Assembly (NCBI GenBank): GCA_028571685.1
Contig: CM053142.1
Span: forward strand, 126,162,796 to 126,226,795
Direction: 5' to 3'
Length of the DNA: 64,000 nucleotides
Source of the DNA: Heterohyrax brucei
Lineage: Eukaryota > Chordata > Mammalia > Hyracoidea > Procaviidae
Shown here piece after piece: positions 35,441 through 48,846 of the stretch (positions are counted from its first letter, which is position 1; each line of letters starts with the position of its first letter). Below the pieces are notes generated by a model that had not been told where the DNA came from, made no database searches, and was given only the letters and a program-made list of their open reading frames with translations. The translations under genes and the position numbers were made by a program.

Positions 35441-35965
35441 GACCAACCCACATACCATAAAATGCACCCTTTTAAACTATACAATTCAGTGGCTTTTAGT
35501 ATATTTGCCATTGTGCACCCATTCCCAGTATCTAACACTAGAGCAGTCTTATGATTCCAGGAAGAAACCTGTTCCCATAAGCAGTCATTTCCCATCCATT
35601 CCCCGCAGCTTCTGGCAACCATTGGTCTACATGCTGTGTCTGGATTTGCCTTTTCTTGTCATTATATATAAACAGAATCACACAGTATATAGCTTTGTGT
35701 GTCTTGTTTTTATTTAGCATTATGTTTTCCAAGTTTCTCCATGTTGTAGTATGCATCAGTGCTTCATTCCTTTTTATGACTGAATAATATTGCATTATAT
35801 GGGTATATCATATTTTATTTTTCCATTTATCAGTGGAAAGGTGTTTGGGATCTTTCCATCTTGCAGCTATTCTGAATATAGCTACTATGAACATTTGTGT
35901 AGAAGTGAAACTGCTAGGTCATGTAGTAATTGTGTTCACTGTACTGTCCGTCCAACTTTTCAGCA
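35441..35965 (-). mobile_element. L1 fragment, reverse orientation
   Basis: Reads as the reverse complement of an L1 ORF2 end and 3' UTR: TACAATTCAGTGGCTTTTAG, CATGTTGTAGTATGCATCAG, TTTTATGACTGAATAATATT and GAAACTGCTAGGTCATGTAG. The minus-strand open frame 35538-35795 contains YYSVIKRNEALMHTTTWRNL, a known L1 ORF2 C-terminal motif. Confidence 0.8.
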
Positions 35966-36019
35966 GGGCTAATAAACTTCAAAGTAAAATACTGTGGAAA
36001 AACTTTACAAAGCAAGACT

Positions 36020-36985
36020 AAGAAGGGAAAGTCACTTTCTAGACACTAGACACTTGTTATTTTGTGTGACAAGAAAGGCAATACTCAATGTAGGTGACGC
36101 GTGCACGACTTGACCGAGGTAAATGACGACACTAAGAAATACACAACAATATGGGGCATTTTTGGTAAATGTTGTAACATATTCAATTTGGCAACAGCAA
36201 GAACAAGCAAAAAATACTGTGTGTTACATAAGTACACATACATGTGTTTAGAAAGGTATGTGTGTGTATTTGTAGGCACCACTATATGCATGTATGTATG
36301 TGCTCTATAAACATTAATATAATATATACAATCAAGCACACAGGAAGCACACTTACAGACACTTCCCAGACATGACCAAACACCTTGTGAGACTGGTCTA
36401 CTGGATCTGAAGGCCTAGGACTAAATAGTCTCATGAGACAACTGAGTCAATCACCATGACATAGTTCATAAACTTTATGTTCTACATTCTAGTTTGGTGA
36501 GTTTCTGGAGTCTAAAAAGCTTGTGAGTGGTCGTTTAAGAGACAACCATCAGCCTCTACTTATCTGGAACAAAAAAGAAAGAAGCAAGTCAGACCCAAAG
36601 AAGAAACTAGTCTGCAGGACTAAACACCTACATGAACCACGGCTTCATTTATCCTGAGACTGGAAGAACCACAACCAACCATTCTTGCTGGGGACACAAT
36701 AAAACTCACAGTGACCCTATAAAACAGAGAACAATTGCCCCACAGAGTTCCCAAGAAGCACCTGGTGGATTCAAACTACCGATACAATAGTGGTCCCTAA
36801 CAGAATGGAAGAAAAATGTAGAACAAAACAACTCAAATTCTTAAAAAAGGCCAGACTTACCGGACCAGCAGAGAAGAGAGGAAGCTCCAAGACTATTGCC
36901 CTGAATATTTTTTCAATTTGGTACTGAAAGCACCCCCAAAGGTATGAAACCTGAGTTTCTAACTGTTTAAAAAAAGCTCAAACAT
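36020..36985 (+). mobile_element. L1 3' UTR, sense orientation
   Basis: Shares ordered phrases with 49860-50088 plus 53506-54090: GGCAATACTCAATGTAGGTG, AATGACGACACTAAGAAATA, GTCTAAAAAGCTTGTGAGTG, and AAAAATGTAGAACAAAACAA. It is interrupted by a SINE piece at 36702. Confidence 0.7.
36702..36785 (-). mobile_element. AfroSINE fragment
   Basis: AAAACTCACAGTGACCCTAT, GAACAATTGCCCCACAGAGT and CACCTGGTGGATTCAAACTA, missing most of the head. Inserted in the L1 3' UTR. Confidence 0.75.
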
Positions 36986-37481
36986 ACCTGCCTCCACTAA
37001 AGAAATTTAAAACAAACCCAAAAACATATCCCAGAGGCTCTGAAAGCAATTACAAAGGTATTTCCAACATATGTTAAATAAAGACTATATGCATGAAAGT
37101 GAATAGCTCACCAGAGTGATATTTTTAAAAGGCCAACTTTAAATAAGTTTGCTAAAAATCATACTGATTTATACACAATTCTCTAGCTGCTATGTGAACT
37201 CTTTCATACTAGCTTAACTCATTACAATACATCTCTTAAGTTTTGCTTCATTTTCAGTCACTCCCTATTGCTTAGAAAAGTATGTAGGTCATATGGTATT
37301 AAGCCCAAAGAAGGTACCTAATATGCACCTGCTGATTAATTAATATGTATAGAAAGCGATAAAGCTATGTCTCCTTCACAGTTATTCATCAGAGATTTTC
37401 ATTTGAGTGTGGAAAACAACTCAGGCCCTAAGTGGGATTGAGACAGCTTCCAAGTTCTCTGCCACCCTCCCTCCTAACCTA

Positions 37482-37904
<423 letters not shown>

Positions 37905-39484
37905 CTATGATTGGGGCTGAAATAGTTTGTGATTAATAATTTATTTTTACTAAGGAACAAGCTGAACAAATGCATAGAACAATTCATTAGTGTAGCCAAG
38001 AACCTGAGTATAATTTTCTTACACATCCACCAATTCTCCTCCCACCCATCTTCAGTGAAGATTCAAACTCACCTCAGAGCAAAACTAACCTTGATTTAAA
38101 GCGTCATCCTTCCACATTCATGTATTTAATATAGAGCACTCAAATTATGTAAGTAATATTTTTGATATTACTGGTAATTTTTTTTTATGCTTTAGGGTTG
38201 CATTTTCTTTTGAATCGTGTATTTTAGGCCATACCAGAAAACAGCATGCACGTACATAAACCCTTCACACATAAGAACACAGACTACTGGGATCCCAGGA
38301 AGTGTGCGGAAGAAAATCTTAGCAGTCTTGACAGGGCTGACAGATTATAACTAATAAACAACATAACATGAATTATTAAGAGCAGGAACTCATTATAACT
38401 ATTTCTATAACTGACGGAATTTACAGAAAAGCAGCAAAACATACAATCAAATGCATTTTTTCAGCAAAGAGATCAAGGAGCATAAACATCATTCCTTAAT
38501 TTAGTATCAACAGAGGACCAACTTTATTCTAATAATTATTGGGTAAGCTTCACAGTTGTTTTCTTAAGCAATTCTGTCCTCCACCTAAGGGTCAGAAGCA
38601 AGATATCAGGAGAATGAAAATAAACAGTTCAAGTTAAAAACAATAATTCCTAAAATATACAAAAATCTCAGAGATAAGTGACAAGTTTTCTATTGCTATA
38701 TCCAAGATGCTTTAACAAATGAACTCACTACTGCTATAAACATATCAATCAGGGATAAAAATTATTTATCAAGGCATTTGTAAAACACCTTTTGAGTAAA
38801 TGAGCCATTTCACAATATCTAGGTAACAGTCCCAGAAATTACTCTCGTATCTTTTATTATTAGGTGACCAAGTCATCCCATTTGTCCAGGGCTTCTGATT
38901 TTAGCACGGAAAGCCTGGCTACTCAGGAAACTCTTCACTCCCAGTTTTAAAACTTCAAGTTCCATGTTAGGGAATTCCCCCAGCCCCAGACAAACCCAGA
39001 CAGCTGGTCATCTTAGGTCATCCTACTTACTACTGACACCACAGTAGCATTAATTACTAGTACTACTAGTACTCAAAAAATATTTTTCCAGCATATTATT
39101 TAAACAGATTGACTAGCATTGATTTCATTTCTCCTACCAGTAGAAGCAAAATCCATATGGTACAGAAGACCAGTCCTGACTACCAACGTCCCATACAGGA
39201 CTGTACCCTGGAGTGTGCCTTCCTCCCATGCCTACTCTCAGTCTAGTTCTGCTGACTTTGTAAAGTAACAATATGGTCTCTGTGCCTAGGTTTAGGGCAA
39301 AACTTCTTAGGCTGGAAAGGTAATATCTTGTAACCCCCCCCCCACTGCAAAACTTTGGAGTCTAACATATGCGATTTTGAATCCCAACTCCCCTATCTAC
39401 TAGCTGTTTGATGCACAAGTTACTTACCTACAGTAAGCCTTCCTTGTTTTTGTCTTATTTACATAAACTATGGAAATAGAACAT

Positions 39485-40185
39485 CCTTGTTAATTGGACT
39501 AATAAAGGGTTCATGCTTCTCTTCTACCTCCTAGTTCAATGTATAGTATCAGAGGTCTTAAAAGCTTGCAGGTGGCCATATAAGGCACAACAATTTGTCT
39601 CTATTCACCTGGGGAACAGAGGAAGGAGAGCTAGCAGCAGGAGGAGAACAGCGAATGTGTGGCTAATTGCCTCCATGAACAACTGTCCCTTTGCTGTTTG
39701 AGACCCAGAGAACTGGATGTGCCTGGCTACCATTACTGAAGGTTTTTATTAAAGATGCCACAGAAGAATCCGGATCAAAAGGAAGAAAGCACAGAAGAGA
39801 ATTTCAAATTCCTCACTGAGCTCCAAGCCCTCTGCAGCCAGGGAGGCTGAAACTATTGCCCCGAGAAAACCTTAAGTCAAAAGTATCCCCTGAAGTTGCC
39901 TCAAAACTCAACGACAGTTCATCTCAATTAGTAAAAAAAGGTCTACCTTGAGAGCATTATGCTTCTTTAAGAACTACCTATACGGGATTGAACCGACAGA
40001 GCAACTTTAAAAATCAGTTAAGAAACTCGGGGCAGTGAGTTAATGAGGAACAACTCAGGAAAAAAGAGGGGGATGGGTACACAACGTGAAGAATGCACTC
40101 AATGTCACTAAACTGCACACGCAGACTGTTAAGTTGGTTTGTTGGCTGTGTGTATTCTCAACAACATAAATAGAAATTAGAAAAA
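39485..40185 (+). mobile_element. L1 3' UTR, sense orientation
   Basis: Shares phrases with the L1 at 16690-17400: TCTACCTCCTAGTTCAATGT, AGAGGTCTTAAAAGCTTGCA, GACCCAGAGAACTGGATGTG, and GAAGAATGCACTCAATGTCA. 5'-truncated; no ORF2 remains. Confidence 0.75.
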
Positions 40186-41898
40186 AAATACAGCAAGAGT
40201 TGCTATGAGACAAAATGGAAGTAACACAGTATGCAATGTGTTTGAAACAAAGCACATACTTAATAACGATAATTCCTTTCTCTTCCACTATAAATGGTAA
40301 AGGAAAATGTATTTAAACTTCCCAGTAATATGCAATCAAGCTTCTGAAAATCTGGCAAACTGAGAGCTTTGGGCACTACAAAAAACAATAGTTCTCTCTT
40401 TGACAGATAGCAAAGTGACCTCAGCTATTAAACAGGGGGGGCCTTGGCGAAAATTTTAACTCTAGGTTGAAAAAAGGATATTGTCTCTCATCAGATTACC
40501 CTTATCTGGGGGAGTGGCAACACAACACAAAGAATACTTTTTAAAGCTTATCAATAAACATCAATCACAGTATGTGAAACGTAAAATGTTACTGTGAGGA
40601 ACGGAGAGATCACCAACCCATTTGTTTTCAACAAGTCACTTTTCTCAAAGCCTCAGAAGACAATTTTATTGACTACCCCAGCTAAGAATAAACATCCAGA
40701 GGAGATCTCCTTTATTCACACTGGGAAAGAAGGAAACAGAGATGCCTGACTTCTTCCACTTTTCAAAAATACTTTAAGTTTATTGTGTTTTAGGTGAAAA
40801 TGCTTTTCAATTTGTTGAATTTATAAACTGTAATTGTTTTTAATTATTTCCAGAAGTCTCTATGAAGAATCATTATTTCTCAAGAGTTCAGCAGTTCACC
40901 TCACATCATAAAAACGTATTTGCTAAAAGTAACAATATATTAAAAGAGCATGCAAAACATCTAATTGAGCATTTTACTCAACAACTTCCTGCTAATGATT
41001 ATCTTTAAACATCCGTTTTCAGTTCTACTATACCCAGTTCCATCAACTAGAGGTTGAAGAAACTCTCCAATAGTAAAAGAAAGAAAAGCACAACCTTCTA
41101 AAATCTTCCACAGCTTATTTTAATCACTTGATCCTTCCCCAAACAGGTATTAGTCTCTGTTCAAAGGGAAAAGGAAGCTACGAGATAAGGGCCCTACCCC
41201 ATTTTCCAATAACTGAGCCAAGATGGGGACAGAAGCCTCCCTGTCATGTCTGTCCTTTGTGAAATGCCCAAGCTTGCATCTATAATCAGAACTCTACCGC
41301 TAAGGCTTCAAATAAATACCAGCTATAGCAAGGATAAAAAACTTCTCTGAATCCTGTTTTAATTTTTTTTTTTAGTAACCATAAATTTCTTGATTTGCAT
41401 TTTGCATTTTAAGGAAAACATAAGCTTTCTCATTAGTAGTTAAGAGAATGTGAATGTTTTAAATGGCAACACAAAAATGTTTTCCACTAAATGATGAGTC
41501 CATTAATGATGAATTCACATTGAAAGCACACTAGTATCATACCCATTCCATTATAAAAAAGCTGTCAGTTATCTGCAAAGTTAAAATTTAAACTTTTTTA
41601 CATGCAAATAAGTTAGGAGGCACTAAGCTGTGTATGCCTTTTTCAGAATGGTTATTCAAGGTGACGGCACCTGGGAATTTGAATAGTGTCCGGGCATGTT
41701 TCACTGTGTAATATGCTCAATAGGTCAACTTCCAGGGACAGCCCTCAGGCTCACCGATGCCAACAGAAGTGATGACTTCAGTCAATAAGCGCCCCTTCAC
41801 AGGACCCAAACCAGACAGTGAAGGTCTTACACACATGGTTGTTACTGACCAACAACAAGGTCTGTTTTCCTAAAAACTTGGGTCAAGCAATTTAAACT

Positions 41899-42035
41899 GT
41901 TGTTATGCTACTAATTACGACTCACAGGGACCCTACAGAACACAGCACAACTGTCCCATATGGTTTTCTAGGCTGCAATCTTTACAGAAGCAGATAACAG
42001 CCTGTGAGTGGGTTTGAACCACCACCGTTTCAGAG
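41899..42035 (-). mobile_element. AfroSINE, truncated
   Basis: GTTGTTATGCTACTAATTAC, CAGGGACCCTACAGAACACA, CTGCAATCTTTACAGAAGCA and GTGAGTGGGTTTGAACCACC. The first part of the SINE head is missing. Confidence 0.8.
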
Positions 42036-43085
42036 GCCCATAAATAGGCTTTAGGAAATTCAACTCTACCATCTCAGGTTTATATGTAAAACTGTAATGT
42101 ACACATATATTTTTTCTGGGGTTAAGCACTCAACACTGATCACATTCTCATAAATGAGCTGAAGAAGCAGAAGCATGCCACTGGGGTCAATCATCATTCT
42201 TCATAAAGTGGAGAAATCTGAAAACAACCAATTTTACAACTAGAGTATGCCCCATCAAGTAGTACTGATATATAAGTTAGGTATTACATGTATATTATAC
42301 TTATGCACCTTTTGATAAACCAGGTGGATTCACCCAATCTGGCAGTTCAGAGTCAGGTGTTCTCGTTGGGGCTGTATCACCTACCCACATAAGTACATAT
42401 ACCCAATTTGCTAATCCGTAGAAAGGGGAATAACAACACCTCAAAAAAAGAAAGAAAGAAAAAAAAGCAAATTAGTTAGAGGTGCCACTTTAAAAGGGTA
42501 GCGAAAATGAACCACTTACTATCTGACCAGTTTTGGCCATAAATCAACAGTCATTATTTGAATAGCTACAGCAGAAGCCAAGCTCTCAAAAACCCTGCCT
42601 TGTAGAGTGTTCACTAAAAGCTCCATAAAAGGTACATGGTCACCTTCAGAGAATATAAGGAAACAGGAGGAAAAATCAAAATGGAATCTAGATCCAATTT
42701 CACATTTCTATTCACCATACTGCATACATGTATCCTTAACATTAGACCCTATGCCTCTGATAATCAAAGGATCTAAAATAGGGTAGGATACTAATACGAC
42801 TCTAAAAGCTCTGTGATTCAAACATGGTATTATTGATAATTATAACTGTGTGCGTAGTCCTTGGCTTTTACATATATTATTTTCTTCTTATCTAGCCAAC
42901 TAATGGCTTTTACTGGTCATGAATACCAACTCAGTCAGCACTTGCATCTTACTGATTTTCTAGAGCAAGAATTATTACGGGGTGGTAAGAGTGTTTATCA
43001 TTTTCCCCTTAAGTCTCCTCTGACTACAGTCAGGCATATTTCTTGCCTTTTCGATACATTATTCATTAATATCTTCATTCACTTA

Positions 43086-44060
<975 letters not shown>

Positions 44061-44093
44061 TGAGGTGAGCTGAGAGGCCCCTCCCTGTGACAC

Positions 44094-44131
44094 TGCGTCA
44101 GTGCTGATGACGTCAAGCTTACGTGACGTCA
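44094..44131. promoter_or_regulatory. KICS2: Cluster of CRE/ATF sites upstream of KICS2
   Basis: TGCGTCA (44094-44100), TGACGTCA (44108-44115) and TGACGTCA (44124-44131). The last two are perfect palindromic CREs with centres 16 bp apart, 342-365 bp upstream of the KICS2 ATG. Full CREs near a CpG-island promoter are typical binding sites for CREB/ATF1 proteins. Regulation of KICS2 (or an upstream antisense transcript) by them is inferred. Confidence 0.65.
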
Positions 44132-44621
44132 GTTATTGCCTTGAAGTCTTCTGGGCTTGCACTGGGTGGGCGGTGAGATTTGTGCCTAGCATTAAGGCTG
44201 ACTCTCACATAGTCAGTTCTTAGATCTTTTAAGCCAGCTCAAGAAAGTGGTGTATAGGTCACAAGCCAGAAAATAAAGGTTCATATCATATCCTTTTGCC
44301 CAGTTTTAATCCAGTCACACACTGTGGATTAATTTTATCAGTCTCCCATTCTTTTCATCTCAAGCAGAGCTCCTGGATGCCGATCTCTTCAGTTTGCCCA
44401 TCCTACCCGACACCCATTAAGCTTCTTGAGCCAGTGTTTAGATTAAAGGATAAGTTAATGTAACCTCCTAGTGCCTCTGAATTGACTCACCTGTACCAGA
44501 TTAATTCCAAATTCCTTTGACATTTAAGAAACACCATATGCTCTGCTCATATGTCCACTGCTTTGCAATACTGCATGCTCTTAAGTTCAATTTTTCGTTT
44601 CTCTTTCCTGTAGCGCCCATG

Positions 44622-44778
44622 GAAACTCTTTGGCATAGTGGTTAAGTGCTACCACTGATAACCAAAAGGTTGGCTATTTAAATCCATCAGGTGCTTCTTG
44701 GAAACCCAGTGGGGCATTTCTGCTCTGTTGTAGGGCCACTATGAGTCAGAACTGACTGTGACAGTGAGTTTTTTTTAA
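44622..44778 (+). mobile_element. AfroSINE with target-site duplication
   Basis: Flanked by TAGCGCCCATG (44611-44621) and TAGCACCCATG (44779-44789), one mismatch in 11. Head GAAACTCTTTGGCATAGTGG, tail CCACTATGAGTCAGAACTGA. First of three same-direction SINEs within 0.5 kb upstream of KICS2. Confidence 0.9.
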
Positions 44779-44794
44779 TAGCACCCATGCTTAT

Positions 44795-44960
44795 TTTGAA
44801 AACACTGGTGGCATAATGATTACGTATTATGGCTGCTACCCGCAATGTCAGTGGTCCGAATCTGCCAGGCATTCCTGGGAAACTATGGGGCAGTTCTCTG
44901 TCACATAGGGTCGCTGTGAGTTGCAATCAACTCGATGGCAGTGAGTTTGATTTGGGGTGT
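44795..44960 (+). mobile_element. AfroSINE, sense orientation
   Basis: AAAACACTGGTGGCATAATG, CAGTGGTCCGAATCTGCCAG, CATAGGGTCGCTGTGAGTTG, and AACTCGATGGCAGTGAGTTT. Confidence 0.9.
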
Positions 44961-44987
44961 TTATTTTACACGACTTGGTCACTCTGT

Positions 44988-45137
44988 GGAAATCTGGTGG
45001 CATAGTGTTTAAGAGCTGTATCTGCCAACCAAAAAAGCTCGCAGTTTGAATCCACCAGGCGTCCTTTGGAAATTCTGTGGGACACTTCTCCTCAATCCTG
45101 AAGGGTCCCTATGAGGTGGAGTTAGTGGCAATGGGTA
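44988..45137 (+). mobile_element. AfroSINE with perfect target-site duplication
   Basis: TCACTCTGT at 44979-44987 and 45139-45147, with G just before each, gives a 10-bp repeat. Head GGAAATCTGGTGGCATAGTG, tail CTGAAGGGTCCCTATGAGG with a variant end GGAGTTAGTGGCAATGGG. Confidence 0.9.
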
Positions 45138-45294
45138 GTCACTCTGTATGTTATCACGCATATTCATATGTTTCTTTCCACTACGTGAGCTACCTAGAGC
45201 AAAATCTATGGTTCGGTTACCTTTATAACCTATTCACAAGATTAGCCCTACTAACTGTAATATAAGCTAGAATTTTATGTATGATAAAGGTGAC

Positions 45295-45424
45295 AATGAG
45301 CAACAATGGACTAAAGCATCACAGCCATTGTGGACATGTCGCTGAACCGAGCAGTGTTTTGTTCTGTTGTGCATAGGGTCGATATGAGTCAGGAGAGACT
45401 CAGTGGCACCAAACGACAACAAAG
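45295..45424 (+). mobile_element. RTE-type LINE 3' end
   Basis: GGACTAAAGCATCACAGCCA, CGAGCAGTGTTTTGTTCTGT, GTGCATAGGGTCGATATGAG and GACTCAGTGGCACCAAACGA form the last codons and 3' tail of an RTE element, ending in CAACAAAG. Confidence 0.65.
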
Positions 45425-45859
45425 ATGACAAAAGAAGGAGCCACCATATCTTTTTAGAAGAATCAGGGAGACTTCCTGGAGGAGAATGATGGTTCTTGAT
45501 GTATGAATAGAAATCATTAATCATAAAAATATAGTACTAGCACCAAGGCCAACAGTTAGTGAGATTACAAAGTTCATAAACATATCCAGGTAATAGAATA
45601 TTTCCTTAGGTGATAAAAGTGGCATCATTAATTGATAGAGAAAGCAGAACTTATTCAGTAAATAGTGAGTGAAACACATGATTAATTGTATAAGGGAAAA
45701 AAGACCCTCATCGTGTATCCTGTAACAAGAAGTGATTACATATGTAAAAAATGAAACCATGAACAAACTAAAGGAAATACAGGTGGATATTTAAGTGATC
45801 TGGAGTAACTGATGTAGGAATAGACAAGAACCTTTTAATCAAAAAAGAATTGGAAAATG

Positions 45860-46052
45860 TTACCAAAGAAGAGGTTGATTTGACCAAATAAAAATGTTAC
45901 ATTTTACATGTCAATACTATTCCGGGAAAAATATTTGTAACATGTCAGTAAAAAGTTTAATATTTTTAGCATTTAAGATTTTTTATAAGCCATTAAGGAA
46001 AAAAGACATGAGTAGACAAGTCCCAAGTAAACATAAAAGTCATACGTTTTTT
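45860..46052 (+). mobile_element. Old L1 ORF2, left part (resumes at 47270-47470)
   Basis: Pieces translate to L1 ORF2 text (KSLIFLAFKIFYKPLRKKDM, then HKSHTF). The sequence continues at 47270 with ACCTCACTAGTAATTAAAGA (the 'HLTSN' region). It was split by the minus-strand L1 at 46053-47257. Confidence 0.55.
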
Positions 46053-46615
46053 TGTGTGTGGTAAAATAAGTGTAACAAAACGTTTGACATTCTGGCCATT
46101 TTTATGTGTATAATTCAGGAACATGAATTACATTTACCATGCTGTGCAACCACCACCACTCTCTATTTCCAGTTTCTTTTTGTCACCCTTAGCAGAAACT
46201 CAGTGCCCCTAAAGCAGTTAACTCGCCACCTCCCCCATTCACTCACTCCTGATAACCACTAATAAACTTGAGTTTCAATGAATTTGCTTTTTCCAGATAT
46301 TTCACACAAGGGGGGGTCATACATTATTTGTCCTTTTGTGTCTGAATGATTTCACTCAGTATGTTTTCAAGATTCATCCATGTCATAACAGGTCAGAACT
46401 TCCTTTCTCTTTATGATTGAAGGATAATCAATTGGATAGATATACCACATTTTGTTTACCCATTTGTTGGTTGACGAACATTTGGGTGGTTTCTACCTTG
46501 GCTGTTATAAATGCTGCAGTGAACCCTGAAGTGTCAGTACCTGTTTGAGTGCCTACTTTCAAGTCTTTTGGATGTTTAAGTAGGAGTGGAATTGCCAGGT
46601 CATATTGTAATTCTG

Positions 46616-46785
46616 GAAACAGTGGTAGTGTAGTGGTTAAGTGCTGCAGCTACTAACTGAAAGGTCACCGGTTGGAATCTACCAGGCATTCCCTGGAAAC
46701 TCTAGGGAGCAGTTCTATCCTGTCTTATAGGGTCTTTGCGAGTCGGAATCAGCTCGATGGCAGTGGGTTTGGTTTTTTTTTTTAA
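46616..46785 (+). mobile_element. AfroSINE inside the reverse L1
   Basis: AAACAGTGGTAGTGTAGTGG, ACTGAAAGGTCACCGGTTGG, TTGCGAGTCGGAATCAGCTC and GATGGCAGTGGGTTTGG. The flanks share TAATTCTG on both sides. Confidence 0.9.
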
Positions 46786-46942
46786 TCATAATTCTGTGTT
46801 TTACTCTTTGAGAAGCTGCCAGTTTTCCATAGCAGCTGTACCATTTTACATGCTCAACCAAAAATAGGTGAAAGTTCCAGTTGCTTCGCATTCTTGTCAA
46901 CACTACTTAGCTTCTGTTTTTCTGTTAATAGTCATCCTAGTG

Positions 46943-46996
46943 AGGGTTTTGTGAGTCAGAATAGACTCCATGGGAAAGGGTTTGGTTGGTTTTTAG
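46943..46996 (+). mobile_element. AfroSINE tail fragment inside the reverse L1
   Basis: GGGTTTTGTGAGTCAGAATA and GACTCCATGGGAAAGGGTTT: only the last 50 or so bases of a SINE, between TAGTG repeats. Either a severely 5'-truncated insertion or a deletion remnant. Confidence 0.6.
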
Positions 46997-47257
46997 TGCA
47001 AGTAGAGCAGAATCTCAGTTTGGTTCTGATTTGCATTTCGCTAATGACTAGTGATGTTGAGTATCTTTTCATATCTTGTGCTTATTTGTGTATCTTCTTT
47101 GGTGAAATGTCAAGTTCTTTGCCCATTTTTTGGTTATCTGTCTTTTTGTCGTTGAGTTATGGGAGTTCTATGTATTAAACCCTTACAATTCCCACATAGT
47201 TTTTCCCATTCCATTAGATTGTCTCTTCATTTTGTTGATCAAATTCTTTGATGCAGA

Positions 47258-47470
47258 ATAACGTTTTTTAAACATTTAACCTCACTAGTAATTAAAGAAA
47301 TGCACGTTAAATGGCTGTATTTTATTTTTTGTCTATCAGATTAACAAAAGACCTGTTTCAACAAGTGCTATTAAGTATGCAATGAGTCTGTTTGTATTAT
47401 ACATTGAAAATGAGAGTGTAACTTGGTTTGTGTTTTCTGGAAACATTTTGGCATATATATAAAGACTGAC
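47258..47470 (+). mobile_element. Old L1 ORF2, right part
   Basis: Resumes the L1 broken at 46052: AGTAATTAAAGAAATGCACG, TTTTGTCTATCAGATTAACA, and TTTTCTGGAAACATTTTGGC. Degenerate. MIR- and L2-like remnants may follow to about 47640 (TTAATAAATATCAGTAATAC, TTAGTAGGTGTTCATTAAAT). Confidence 0.5.
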
Positions 47471-47743
47471 TGAGAATGTAAGGTACCTAGAACAGTGTTT
47501 AGGGCAAAGTCTATGCTTAATAAATATCAGTAATACCTATCATTTTTACTATTATCTTCTTACCTTTTATTCAGCATAGCACCTAGAATAATGCCTTGAA
47601 CTTAGTAGGTGTTCATTAAATAATTGTTGATAGGCTGATTCTCTTATAGAGTTGATCATTTGTGAAGCTGTTAAAACATTAAGTTATAAAGAAGTTACCT
47701 TGAATGATCGCAAGACTCAGCCATAAGCAGGATGTTTAGTATG

Positions 47744-47926
47744 TTGTTGTCAGTTGCCGTTTCCTGCTGATAGGTATCCAATGTGTGCAAAGTAGAACTG
47801 TTTCATAGAGTTTTTGTGACTGTGACCTTTCAGAAGAAGATTGTGTTCCAGGGCACTTCTGGGGCAGTTCAACCTTCAGACCTTTTGACTAGTACTTAAA
47901 TGCTTGAAAATTTGTGGCACCCAGCT
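47744..47926 (-). mobile_element. AfroSINE, longer variant
   Basis: GTTGTTGTCAGTTGCCGTTT, CAATGTGTGCAAAGTAGAAC, TCAGACCTTTTGACTAGTAC, and GGCACCC. Third copy of the longer subtype also seen at 4288 and 19454. Confidence 0.8.
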
Positions 47927-48368
47927 GCCAGTGTATTTAATATGGAAGCATGCAGTAAATGCAGTCATTAATCACTTAAAACCTATGATATATTTTATGG
48001 AATAGAACATTAGGTTACTTGGATGTTATGTAAATACCATACTACATTCAGGTAGTCCAAAGTTTATGAATGAGTTCCATTCCTTAGTCTGTCTTTAAAT
48101 TGAACCTGTTAGTTGATCTTAAGTTGAGGCGGTTAGCTATGGTTTGCGTCTAACATCAGTAAGTCAGATGTTTGTCATAGTATATGGTATGTTATGTACC
48201 TTTCTATGAATACAAAACATTAAAGAAATACTTCCAGATACTTTAAGACAACTGTAACATGATAATACAGTTGCAATTTAGTGCCTGTTTGTTATTACAA
48301 ACCATTCATTGTATGTACCTCGAGTTTTTAATATAATAGGCTTTACAGAGATTGGTTCATAACTGTGG

Positions 48369-48846
48369 TGTCTTAGTTATTTAATGGTGCTATGGCTGGC
48401 TTTAACAAACAAATTTAGGCAGCTAGAAATCCAAATTCAGAGTGCTAACTCCAGAGGAAGGCTTTTTCTCTCTCTTGGCTGTGAGGGAAGCTCTTTGTCA
48501 TCAGTCTTTCCCTGATCCAGGAGCTTCTCAGTGCAATACCCCAGGTCCAAAGAACACACTTTTCTCATGGCACTTCTTTTTTGGTGGCATGAGGTTCCTT
48601 CCCTGTTTGCTTCTCTCTTTTATATCTCAAAAGAGGATTATTTAAGATACAGCCTAATCTTGTGGATGGAGTCTTGCCTCATTAACATAACTGTTTCTAA
48701 TCTGCCTTATTAGCATCATAAAAGTAGGATTTACAACACATAGGAAAATCACATCGGGTAATAAAATGGAGAACAGTCACACAGTATTGGAAATCATGGC
48801 CTAGCCAAGTTGACACACATTTTGGGGGTAGACTGTACTTGTAACA
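48369..48846 (-). mobile_element. Solo LTR, ERVL-MaLR-like, reverse orientation
   Basis: Starts TGTCTTAGTTATTTAATGG and ends ACTTGTAACA, with the exact 5-bp duplication TGTGG at 48364-48368 and 48847-48851. Its interior parallels the reverse LTR at 55267 (GAGGTTCCTTCCCTG, TTGCTTCTCTCTTTTATATC, GAACAGTCACACAGTATTGG). 478 bp. The open frames 48442-48645 and 48531-48713 are LTR sequence. Confidence 0.8.

Larger units (their letters stand above)
46053..47257 (-). mobile_element. L1 in reverse orientation, inserted in an older L1
   Basis: TTCATCCATGTCATAACAGG, TATACCACATTTTGTTTACC, AGGAGTGGAATTGCCAGGTC and TTTTTGTCGTTGAGTTATGG are reverse L1 ORF2/3' UTR. Flanks ATACGTTTTTTT (46042-46053) and ATAACGTTTTTT (47258-47269) look like a target-site duplication. 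It contains a full SINE (46616) and a SINE tail (46943). Confidence 0.75.
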
